From GCA-2683825 sp965662355 (GTDB lineage Bacteria; Planctomycetota; UBA1135; GCA-002686595): 64,000 nt of DNA. The notes under the pieces were generated by a model. That model did no database searches, was not told the origin of the DNA, and saw only the letters and a list, made by a program, of their open reading frames with translations. The position numbers and the translations under genes are program-made. Location of the stretch: NCBI GenBank assembly GCA_965662355.1, contig CBFIHP010000001.1, positions 310,001-374,000 on the forward strand. The letters run 5' to 3'. Positions 56,809-64,000 of this stretch are shown in pieces (within the stretch, counting starts at the first letter, position 1; every line of letters starts with the position of its first letter).

Positions 56809-58433
56809 CCGAGCAGGAGGGTCCGCCAGGCCTCCGGGAGCTCGGCCTCCGATACGCCTTCCTTGCCGTCCTCCCCACCGTCGGGGCTGCGCAGCCATTC
56901 CAGGACAGGGATCAACTCGCGGGCCCCGCGCAGGATAGACAGCTGGAGCAGATGGACAGTGGACTCTTGGTTTCCGCGTTGATACTCGGTCCGCGATCGG
57001 CGCTCCAGCTCGTCCACACGTAGTCCGTCGGCGAGATCACCGGCGAACTCCACCATGGCGATGCTGGCTTCGTCGAGCTCGTCGCGCACCTCCTCCAGCA
57101 AGAGGGCCGCGTGGGCGTAGTGGCCGAGGCGCAACTCTGCGCTCAAACGCTCGGGTGTCCAGTTCTCCACCAGCTGATTGCCCTCCGCAGCGAGGACGAG
57201 CAAGCAAAGGACCCACCCCGTACGCGCGACCCAGCGCATTCGTTTCTGCAAACGAATTCCGATCCCGGGGTCGAGATCCACGGCTTGCAAGAACTGCATG
57301 CGACGCATGGGACTGAAGTGACGCCACGACGTGTGATCCTGGCCACGGGGACCCGAAACGGCAGCGAGTGCGCGGATCAAGGCCCCGCTCTCGCCGAAGA
57401 AGGCGCGACTTTCGAGGTCCGCCTCCAGTTCGAAACGCCGCGACATGTAGCCGAATGCCAGATACCAGGCGACGAGGGCAGTCGCGAATATACCGAGATA
57501 GAGCGGTAACTCCGGCTCTTCGAGCAAACCGACAAGAACGTTGGCGCCCAACAGGAAAACCAGTGACCAGGCGGCGAAGCTCACCACGTGGCCGCGTTTC
57601 GCGTGGCCGATCTCATGGGTGAAAACAGCAGCGAGCTCTTCGGGACGAAGTTGCGTCAAGAGCGCATCCGAAAAGAGAACGACCCGACTGTTCCGTGTAA
57701 AGCCAACGATGGCTGCATTGGAGAGCATGCGCCCGGTCCGCCACAGAAGCAGTTCGCGGTAACGAAAGTTCACGCGCTTCGCGACGCCCTCGAGCATCTC
57801 ACGCATCCAACCGGCTTCCATCGGTACCGTCTCCCAGGCATGCACGATCAGGCGTGGAAGAAACCAGAGCAGGAAGGCGATCAGGCTCAGCGTGAAGAGG
57901 GCGGAGAAGATCGAGACCTCTTCGACGTGCACGCGTGTGGTTTCGCTGAGCCCCACAAGGCTCGAGAAGGACAGGTAGACGAGGAAGGGGATCAGGGCGG
58001 TCGCGAAGAAACGCAGCTGCAGGTTTCGGGAACGTGAAGCACTGCCACTCGAATGGGGGCTCAAACGAGACTCGGCATCGATAGCGACCAGTTGATAGAC
58101 AAGATAAGGCGCCAAACCTGCGAGGAGTGACAAGCCTGGCCAGGTCTCGAGACTCAAGTCGAGGCCTATGTGTTCTTTCAAGAACGCGAACCAACCCAGG
58201 CCGCTGGCCGCCCACCATTGCAACAACACGGGAAGAGCGGAAAGCAGCCGCTCGCCCAATGCGGCGATGCGAAAGCGCCCGGCCATGACAAGACGCCGGA
58301 CGACGCGGCCCACAATCCACGGGCTGACGGTCAAGGCGACTAGAATCCCCGGGTAGGCCACCTCCGAGCACCACCCGAAATCCACTGTTGCCAGCGATAC
58401 GAGCGCCACGAGTATGTGGCCGATATAGCTCAA
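56802..58433 (-). CDS. Membrane M48-family zinc metalloprotease
   Basis: A TTG at 58433 is chosen as the start because it overlaps the dapF stop by four bases (TTGA); a longer frame would run far into dapF. The product is about 543 residues. About six hydrophobic helices at the N-terminus lead to FTHEIGHAKRGHVV, the HExxH zinc motif of M48, with further helices after it (LGANVLVGLLEEP). An ELEADLESRAFF segment may supply the third ligand. It resembles HtpX/Ste24-type quality-control proteases of the inner membrane. Its C-terminal 160 residues form an extra soluble part. Confidence 0.82.
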   Translation of the reverse strand: MSYIGHILVALVSLATVDFGWCSEVAYPGILVALTVSPWIVGRVVRRLVMAGRFRIAALGERLLSALPVLLQWWAASGLGWFAFLKEHIGLDLSLETWPGLSLLAGLAPYLVYQLVAIDAESRLSPHSSGSASRSRNLQLRFFATALIPFLVYLSFSSLVGLSETTRVHVEEVSIFSALFTLSLIAFLLWFLPRLIVHAWETVPMEAGWMREMLEGVAKRVNFRYRELLLWRTGRMLSNAAIVGFTRNSRVVLFSDALLTQLRPEELAAVFTHEIGHAKRGHVVSFAAWSLVFLLGANVLVGLLEEPELPLYLGIFATALVAWYLAFGYMSRRFELEADLESRAFFGESGALIRALAAVSGPRGQDHTSWRHFSPMRRMQFLQAVDLDPGIGIRLQKRMRWVARTGWVLCLLVLAAEGNQLVENWTPERLSAELRLGHYAHAALLLEEVRDELDEASIAMVEFAGDLADGLRVDELERRSRTEYQRGNQESTVHLLQLSILRGARELIPVLEWLRSPDGGEDGKEGVSEAELPEAWRTLLLGQ

Positions 58434-59185
58434 GTGCGTACCAAGGCCAGCGGACCCACGGGGCCTTCCAGGAATAGCTCGTTCGAGCCATCCCAGGAAG
58501 CGGTGAGCGTACCGCCTGGAAGATGAATCACGATGGGCGAGGACATGAGCTTGCGCTGGATGGCAACGGCGGCAACGGCACTTGCACCGGTTCCGCAAGC
58601 TGCCGTTTCACCGACGCCACGCTCCCAAACGCGCAGTCGCACGCTTTCGTCGCCGAGCTGGACGAACTCAACGTTGGCGCGTTGGGGAAAGCGTGCATGG
58701 TGTTCGAGATGCGCACCGATCTGGGCCACCGGTGCGGTGTCGACGTCATCGACGAACAGCACGCAATGGGGGTTACCCATGTCGACAATGGCGGCCGGAT
58801 GTCCCTCGACATTCGCATAGAGAGCGTCGATACGTGGGCGGCCCATGCTGGTTCGCACGGTATCGGTGGACCCGCGCGTTACGACTTCCGCAGTGCGCGA
58901 ACCGGCGAGGGTTTCGATCGTCAATCGATCTCGCGCCATCCCGCGCTCGAAGGCGAAGTGCGCGATGCATCGCAAACCATTACCACAAGCCGCGGACTCG
59001 GTGCCGTCGCGGTTGATGATCTCCATGCGGCAGTCGCCGCCAGCGTTGGGTGCCGTACAAACCAAGACGCCGTCCAGGGAAAGTCCTTTCATGGCTGGGC
59101 TGCCCAGCACACGCGCGACCGCATCCCGCGACTCCACGATCGCGAATCGGTTCCCGGCCGCTTCGTAGTAGGTAATCTCAGCCAC
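58430..59185 (-). CDS. dapF: Diaminopimelate epimerase
   Basis: The GTG start at 59185 lies inside the end of rnhC (eight-base overlap) and gives VAEITYYEAAGNRFAIVE, matching DapF N-termini; the longer frame is out of family. The 251-residue enzyme has both catalytic Cys sites: ESAACGNGLRCIAHF and GETAACGTGASAVA. It interconverts LL- and meso-diaminopimelate for lysine and peptidoglycan. It is somewhat shorter than E. coli DapF (274 residues). It forms a chain rnhC-dapF-M48 with overlapping ends. Confidence 0.92.
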   Translation of the reverse strand: MAEITYYEAAGNRFAIVESRDAVARVLGSPAMKGLSLDGVLVCTAPNAGGDCRMEIINRDGTESAACGNGLRCIAHFAFERGMARDRLTIETLAGSRTAEVVTRGSTDTVRTSMGRPRIDALYANVEGHPAAIVDMGNPHCVLFVDDVDTAPVAQIGAHLEHHARFPQRANVEFVQLGDESVRLRVWERGVGETAACGTGASAVAAVAIQRKLMSSPIVIHLPGGTLTASWDGSNELFLEGPVGPLALVRT

Positions 59186-60092
59186 GGATTTTCTGCGTGT
59201 TCTTGAAGTGCACCTTGGCGACCTCGCCGAGTTTGTCGAACCCATGCAACGACAAAAACTCGCGCCCGCTCTGGTCCGTGGGAGCTCCAGCGCCCTTGCG
59301 CAGGTTCACGGCACAGTTGTCCGCAAGCTCTTTCAGACCTTCCAGGAAGACGGCGCGGGCCACGATGCTGGCTGCGGCAACGACCGGTTCCCGTTCGGCG
59401 CGCGGCGTTTGGTACAGCTCCAGATCGAGGTCCTTCAACTCTCCGGCGACGAGCTTCTCGTTGGCGAAGCGATCCACCAAAGCCATGTCGTTCGGCTTCG
59501 CCAGCTGGCGAATCACGCGACCGTGCATGCCGGCGAGGATCGTGTTCACGTTCTTCGTGCGCGCATGCTCGGCGTTATATTCGGGCGGGTTGAGGATCTC
59601 GATGGCGAAGGCGTAGCGCCCCTGGAGCGCCGCGCCCATGCGCAGGGCGCGCTCGTCGGTGAGGGTCTTGCTATCGGCGACACCGAATCCGATCAACTCG
59701 TCTCGCTCGGCGGGATCGGCACGACAGGCGACAGTGACCAGCGGGCCGAAGTAGTCACCCTTGCCGGCTTCGTCGCTGCCGATCAGCGGTCGTGTGCCGA
59801 GGTTCGGTACCGGGACGTCGTTGCCCCCGTCCCCGGAGCTCGCCGCCTCCGAGCCTGCCTTGGAAGTGGCTCGGCCCAACTCGCCGACGTACCGCGCGAC
59901 GAAGGTCTCGGCGTCTCGTCCCTGCACGACCAGTTTGCCAGAGGTGTACAGGGTCGCAACGACGCCTTCGCCCTTGGCGCTGAAGGAGGCGTGGGGCACG
60001 GTCCGGTACTCGAAGGGTTCGCCGCTCATGCGGTCGCGCAGCTGAGCCTGCGCGCTCTTGTCGAGTTGAATCACCAGGGTAGCTTGGGCCAT
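59178..60092 (-). CDS. rnhC: Ribonuclease HIII
   Basis: The start at ATG 60092 (MAQATLVIQLDKSAQ) gives 304 residues. The N-terminal TBP-like domain (about 1-100) and the catalytic part beginning with LIGSDEAGKGDYFGP identify RNase HIII rather than HII. The DEAGKGD sequence carries the catalytic Asp-Glu. Further conserved parts are ADSKTLTDE and ARTKNVNTILAGMHG. It cleaves RNA in RNA/DNA hybrids, helping remove primers and ribonucleotides. It is divergent from the cystathionine beta-synthase gene. Confidence 0.9.
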   Translation of the reverse strand: MAQATLVIQLDKSAQAQLRDRMSGEPFEYRTVPHASFSAKGEGVVATLYTSGKLVVQGRDAETFVARYVGELGRATSKAGSEAASSGDGGNDVPVPNLGTRPLIGSDEAGKGDYFGPLVTVACRADPAERDELIGFGVADSKTLTDERALRMGAALQGRYAFAIEILNPPEYNAEHARTKNVNTILAGMHGRVIRQLAKPNDMALVDRFANEKLVAGELKDLDLELYQTPRAEREPVVAAASIVARAVFLEGLKELADNCAVNLRKGAGAPTDQSGREFLSLHGFDKLGEVAKVHFKNTQKIRG

Positions 60093-60186
60093 CGTGGGCG
60101 TAATTGTCGCAACCCGCCCCCCAGAACGGAACGGTGAAGGCCTCCGTGCGCTAGAATGCCGCGCTGGTCTTCGACGCCCCATTCCC

Positions 60187-61587
60187 ATGCAACTCCCTCA
60201 GACCGCGAGAGGTCTCAAAGTGCCCCAGATTTTCGATTCGATTCTCGACGCCGTCGGCGGGACTCCGCTGGTCCGCCTCCAAAAGGTTGGTCGCAGCACC
60301 GGCTGCGAACTGCTCGCCAAGTGTGAATTCCTGAACGCCGGCGGGTCCGTCAAGGACCGCATCGGCAAGCGCATGGTTGAAGAGGCGCAGAAGTCGGGGC
60401 GAATCAAGCCCGGCGATACGCTGATCGAACCGACCAGTGGTAACACAGGCATCGGCATGGCCGTCGCGGCCGCGGTCTATGGCTATCGCATGGTCATCAC
60501 CATGCCCGAGAAGATGAGCCGCGAGAAGCAGGTTGTGCTCGAGGCCCTCGGCGCCGAGATCATCCGCACACCCACCGAAGCCGCCTGGGATGCTCCCGAC
60601 TCGCACATTGGTGTCGCGAACGAGCTACGCGACATCCTGCCCAACGCGCACATTCTCGATCAGTATTCGAACCCGGACAACCCGCTCGCCCACTATCACG
60701 GCACCGGCGCAGAACTCGTTGAGCAAACCGGGGGCAAGCTGGACTTCCTCGTTCTGACGGCGGGCACAGGCGGAACGATCACGGGCACGGCGCGGAAGGT
60801 GAAGGAGGAGATTCCCGGTGTAAAGATCATCGGTGTCGACCCCGTGGGTTCGATCCTGGCTGGCCCCGCGACGGTCGGCTCGTACAAGGTCGAAGGCATC
60901 GGGTACGACTTCATTCCCGACGTTCTCGAGCAAGGCATCGTCGATGAATGGATCAAGAGCGAGGACGGGCCGTCCTTCCACATGGCGCGCCGCTTGATCC
61001 GCGGGGAAGGCCTGTTGGTCGGTGGCAGCTCCGGTTCGGCGGCCTGGGCTGCAGTCGAGATCGCGCGCAAGTACGGACCCGACAAGCGCATCGCGACGGT
61101 CCTGCCCGACTCGGTGCGGAACTACATGACGAAATTCCTCGATGATCAGTGGATGCGCGAAAACGGATTTGCGGAGCGCCGCTGGGAAACCAGCTCGATG
61201 GCCGATCTGTTGCGCACCATGTCGCGTGGCGCTATCCACTCCGCAGGCAGTTCCGACACCGTGGCGGACGCGGTTATGGCCATGAAGGAATACGGCGTCA
61301 GCCAGTTGCCGGTACTCGATGGGGAGAAGCTCGTCGGCATCGTCACCGAATCGGACCTGCTCTCGAAAATGGTCGAGGGACGCACACTGCTGTCGAGCGC
61401 CGTCGCCGAGGTGATGTTCCGCAACGTCGAAACCGTTCACGTGAACGACGACGCGCGCGCCTTGACCGATCTCTTCGCCCGTGACCTCGTGGCACTGATC
61501 GTCGACGACTCAAAACACCTGGTCGGGATCTTGACGAAAATGGACCTCGTCGATCACCTCACGGGATCAACGAAGGAAAGCCGCTGA
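60187..61587 (+). CDS. Cystathionine beta-synthase (PLP domain plus CBS pair)
   Basis: The start at ATG 60187 (MQLPQTARGLKVPQIFD) gives 466 residues. The PLP fold-type II domain has GGTPLVRLQKVG, the Lys site in GGSVKDRIGKRM, the phosphate loop PTSGNTGIGMAV, and TAGTGGTITGTARKV. A pair of CBS (Bateman) domains occupies about 345-460 (GIVTESDLLSKMVEGR and GILTKMDLVDHL). Together these match cystathionine beta-synthase without the N-terminal haem domain. It condenses serine with homocysteine and can also release H2S. The next gene, 17 bases on, encodes a persulfide dioxygenase-like protein, which fits sulfide handling. Confidence 0.9.
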   Translation: MQLPQTARGLKVPQIFDSILDAVGGTPLVRLQKVGRSTGCELLAKCEFLNAGGSVKDRIGKRMVEEAQKSGRIKPGDTLIEPTSGNTGIGMAVAAAVYGYRMVITMPEKMSREKQVVLEALGAEIIRTPTEAAWDAPDSHIGVANELRDILPNAHILDQYSNPDNPLAHYHGTGAELVEQTGGKLDFLVLTAGTGGTITGTARKVKEEIPGVKIIGVDPVGSILAGPATVGSYKVEGIGYDFIPDVLEQGIVDEWIKSEDGPSFHMARRLIRGEGLLVGGSSGSAAWAAVEIARKYGPDKRIATVLPDSVRNYMTKFLDDQWMRENGFAERRWETSSMADLLRTMSRGAIHSAGSSDTVADAVMAMKEYGVSQLPVLDGEKLVGIVTESDLLSKMVEGRTLLSSAVAEVMFRNVETVHVNDDARALTDLFARDLVALIVDDSKHLVGILTKMDLVDHLTGSTKESR

Positions 61588-61604
61588 CCGCACACGCCAA
61601 CACC

Positions 61605-62999
61605 ATGATTTTCGAACAGCTGTACCTTGGGTGTCTCGCTCAGGCCTCGTACTTGATCGCTGACGAAACGACGAAAGTCGCTGTCGTCGTCGATCCCCGC
61701 CGAGACATTGACATCTATCTCGAAGCGGCTGAAAAAGCGGGTCTTCGGATCGAACATGTGCTGCTGACGCACTTTCATGCGGACTTCCTGGCTGGACACC
61801 TCGAGCTGCGTGAGAAGACCGGCGCACGCATTCATCTGGGGACCGGAGCCCGTGCCGAATACGCGTTCGAAGAAATGGGCGACGGCGAGACGCTTTCGCT
61901 AGGCGGGGTCGAGTTGCGCTTCCTTTCCACGCCGGGACACACACCGGAATCGACCTCGATCCTCGTCTTCGAGGACAACGCCGAAGATCCGCACGCGGTT
62001 CTGACCGGCGATACGCTCTTCATCGGTGACGTCGGTCGACCCGACCTCATGGCCTCTGTCGGTGTCACTTCCGAAGAACTGGCATCCATGATGTACGACT
62101 CTTTACATCAAAAGCTCATGAGCTTGCCCGACGAGACCTTGGTCTATCCCGGCCACGGCGCGGGTTCGATGTGCGGCAAGAACCTCTCGACGGATACGGT
62201 TTCCACGATCGGAGCCCAGCGCGCAACGAACTACGCGGTCCAGCCCATGCCAAAGGCTGACTTCGTGAACATGCTCACCGCAAACCAGCCGACGGCGCCG
62301 GCGTACTTTCCCTTCGACGCCGAGCGCAATCGCTCCGAACGGCCGGTTCTCGAGGATGTCCTGCGCGAGTCGATCCAACCGCTCTCCGCCGATCAGCTCG
62401 CTCAACATCAGGTCAAGGGCGTTCAGATCCTGGATTGCCGCGATGGCGAGGCTTTTGCAAAGGGGCACTGGCAAGACGCCGTCAACATCGGCCTGGACGG
62501 CAAGTATGCGACCTGGGCGGGAACGCTCCTTGAAGAACGCCGACCCATCGCCATCGTCGCTGACCCCGGAGCTGAACGCGAAGCCATCCTGCGTCTGGGA
62601 CGCATCGGGTTCGATAGAATCCTGGGCTATCTGGAGGGTGGTTTCGACGCGACCCCGGAAGAGCTCCAGAGCCGACGCGTCCGCATCGATACCGAGGATC
62701 TGCGACTGAGCATCGAGAAGAACGAGGGCGTATTGGTTGTCGACGTGCGCGCTCCCGGGGAATGGGAAGCAGGCCACATCGACGGGGCACGCCATTCGCC
62801 GTTGAATCTCATCGCAACATGGAGAGACGATCTTCCCCGCGATCGCACCTTGGTCTTGGTGTGCAAGTCTGGCTACCGCTCCTCGGCCGCCGCCAGTTTG
62901 TTGAAGGGCGCGGGATACGAGGATGTGCGCGACATGCGCGGCGGAATGGACGCCTGGTTGGGGCTCGAAGACGGAAGCCCTGCGTCCTGCTCTACATAG
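61605..62999 (+). CDS. Metallo-beta-lactamase fold/rhodanese fusion, persulfide dioxygenase-like
   Basis: The 464-residue protein begins with an ETHE1/GloB-like metallo-beta-lactamase domain (about 1-230). Its metal ligands are in LTHFHADFLAGH, FLSTPGHTPEST, TGDTLFIGDVGRPDL and YPGHGAGSMCG. Two rhodanese domains follow. The first (about 265-355) has no Cys in its active loop (IVADPGAERE) and is probably structural; the second ends with an intact VLVCKSGYRSS loop. The layout matches persulfide dioxygenase-rhodanese fusions that oxidise glutathione persulfide to sulfite and exchange sulfur. It lies in a two-gene unit with cystathionine beta-synthase. Confidence 0.88.
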   Translation: MIFEQLYLGCLAQASYLIADETTKVAVVVDPRRDIDIYLEAAEKAGLRIEHVLLTHFHADFLAGHLELREKTGARIHLGTGARAEYAFEEMGDGETLSLGGVELRFLSTPGHTPESTSILVFEDNAEDPHAVLTGDTLFIGDVGRPDLMASVGVTSEELASMMYDSLHQKLMSLPDETLVYPGHGAGSMCGKNLSTDTVSTIGAQRATNYAVQPMPKADFVNMLTANQPTAPAYFPFDAERNRSERPVLEDVLRESIQPLSADQLAQHQVKGVQILDCRDGEAFAKGHWQDAVNIGLDGKYATWAGTLLEERRPIAIVADPGAEREAILRLGRIGFDRILGYLEGGFDATPEELQSRRVRIDTEDLRLSIEKNEGVLVVDVRAPGEWEAGHIDGARHSPLNLIATWRDDLPRDRTLVLVCKSGYRSSAAASLLKGAGYEDVRDMRGGMDAWLGLEDGSPASCST

Positions 63000-63116
63000 G
63001 GGAAACGTTTCCTTGCGTAGAGAAACACGGATTGACCGGCAAGCTACGACTCCCAGCGCGGGAAGAAACGCTGGCGCGCATGCTCTTCCGCAAAGGCCTC
63101 TTGTTCTTCCACCGCC

Positions 63117-64000
63117 TCAAGGACGGGGCTTAGAACGCAGCGCCAAAAGGGCCTCGATCAAAAGCCACATGCCGAGAGCGAACAACGCACCGCCAACGAA
63201 GAGGAGTAGCCGATCCTCCTTGGCACCCCCGGGCGCGAAGGTTCGCAGGTTGACCGCCATCGCTATCAGTGTACTGCCCATCATGAACACCGCTGGAATC
63301 GCGGTGGGCCAAGTCGCGCGCCCCTTGTTCTTCAGGTACAGGCTGACGATGGTAAGGGTCAAGCCCGCCAGTAGCTGGTTCGTCGTTCCAAACAAAGCCC
63401 ACAATGCGAGCCCCGCAGGTTTGCCATCTACCTTGTAGAACGAGAACAGGGCTATCGAGATGCACGCCAGGGATGTCGCTACATAGCGATTGTCCAGTAC
63501 GGGAATCCGAAACGACGTGGCGATCTCTTCGATGTTGAAGCGCAACAACCGTGTCGCGGAATCCAATGTCGTCAGTGCGAAGGAAACCACCACCATCGCG
63601 ATCAAGGCACTGGCCAAGGTTTCCGGTAGCCCCACCGATACCGCGAAGTTCGTCGTACCGTCGATGAAAGCGTCGATCTTCTTCGGCAAACCCTCCGCGA
63701 GCTTCCAGGTGCCGTAGTGCTCGTGCCATAAGTCCCTCGAGGCAAAACCGGCCGTGCAGGCCAAAGTAGCCAGCAGGGCCAAGAGGCTCTCACCGATCAT
63801 GCCCCCGTAACCGATCGGACGAGCATGTGTCTCTTTTTCGAGCTGCTTGGCCGTCGTCCCCGAGCTGACCAGGCCGTGAAAGCCACTGGCTGCCCCACAA
63901 GCAATCGTGATGAACACGAAGGGCAACAAAGGTGGCGCGCCTTCGGGGTTCGTGACGAGTGCCGGTGCCGCGAAGGACGGCCGCAGCACGAAGAAGCCGA
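63117..64000 (-). CDS. cstA: Carbon starvation/pyruvate transporter CstA, C-terminal part
   Basis: The gene enters from the right edge and ends at 63117; the visible part is about 294 residues. It contains CstA features: ITIACGAASGFHGLVSSGTT, QLEKETHARPIGYGGMIGES, ALTTLDSATRLLRFNIEEI and LWALFGTTNQLLAGLTLTIV. CstA proteins import peptides or pyruvate. The GTG at 63987-63989 is an internal Val codon, since the frame continues upstream to 64000 (GFFV). The missing N-terminus is only due to the window edge. It converges with the persulfide-dioxygenase-like gene. Confidence 0.9.
   Translation of the reverse strand, partial: GFFVLRPSFAAPALVTNPEGAPPLLPFVFITIACGAASGFHGLVSSGTTAKQLEKETHARPIGYGGMIGESLLALLATLACTAGFASRDLWHEHYGTWKLAEGLPKKIDAFIDGTTNFAVSVGLPETLASALIAMVVVSFALTTLDSATRLLRFNIEEIATSFRIPVLDNRYVATSLACISIALFSFYKVDGKPAGLALWALFGTTNQLLAGLTLTIVSLYLKNKGRATWPTAIPAVFMMGSTLIAMAVNLRTFAPGGAKEDRLLLFVGGALFALGMWLLIEALLALRSKPRP

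Noticed and set aside
63001..63012. Perfect palindrome GGAAACGTTTCC resembling a LacI-family operator
   Set aside because: It lies between two gene 3' ends, not in a promoter, and no LacI-type regulator or partner site is nearby. It is likely chance.

Overview
This is a GC-rich bacterial chromosome segment with dense genes and no rRNA, tRNA, insertion sequence, phage or CRISPR that I could recognise. The gene content points to a motile diderm with DAP-type peptidoglycan and heptose-containing glycans: phosphoheptose isomerase, diaminopimelate epimerase, MurJ, a flagellum with L and P rings, and lipoprotein signals. A B12-dependent ribonucleotide reductase, RNase HIII, a membrane sulfatase-like enzyme and a FlgH without a lipoprotein cysteine fit Planctomycetota or a similar lineage. 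That placement is inference; I cannot run a phylogeny.

The most important result is a pair of probable selenocysteine-containing envelope proteins that ordinary gene calling would break. (1) At 38600-38911 (+) a heavy-metal-associated (HMA) lipoprotein has an in-frame TGA exactly where the first metal-binding Cys of the GMTC motif belongs. A perfect 7-bp hairpin with a G-rich apical loop begins 19 nt after the TGA, which is SECIS-like. (2) At 45184-47556 (-) a DsbD-type electron transporter has an in-frame TGA at the first position of the CxxC of its C-terminal thioredoxin domain (UMNC). It would normally be split into a truncated DsbD and a 103-residue orphan starting at the Met after the TGA. 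No selA, selB, selC or selD was recognised in the window, so they are predicted to lie elsewhere.

Layout. 1-8344 (all -): start of a lipoprotein gene, a Lon-family protease, a small membrane protein, topoisomerase I, RmuC and a PAS-GGDEF-EAL protein. 8345-8670: a very G-rich divergent spacer. 8671-13297: gmhA, a membrane sulfatase-like protein, a GT4 glycosyltransferase and a Nudix hydrolase. 13414-30494 (all -): two flagellar transcription units. The first is fliK-flgD-flgE. The second is flgF-flgG-flgA-flgH-flgI-flgJ-flgN-flgK-flgL, continuing into a small protein, a GNAT acetyltransferase and a MASE1/CHASE sensor kinase. Both units are preceded by the same sigma-54-like element, TGGCAT-N5-TTGCT.

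30986-38441: a beta-propeller/dihaem cytochrome fusion, an exported unknown, an M28 peptidase and a DUF3300-DUF2950 exported pair. 38600-45033: the HMA selenoprotein, rpiA, feoAB behind a Fur-box-like palindrome, a divergent Lrp regulator and ThrE-type exporter, and a Gly-rich secreted protein. 45184-51033: the DsbD selenoprotein, a small exported protein and nrdJ. 51354-64000: murJ, gyrA-yqeY, a flavin reductase, an rnhC-dapF-M48 overlap chain, a cystathionine beta-synthase/persulfide-dioxygenase-like sulfur pair and the C-terminal part of CstA.

Many neighbouring genes overlap by 1-8 bases and use GTG or TTG starts, so translational coupling appears common. Several starts were moved from the longest reading frame to sites supported by signal peptides, ribosome-binding sites or overlap with the previous stop.
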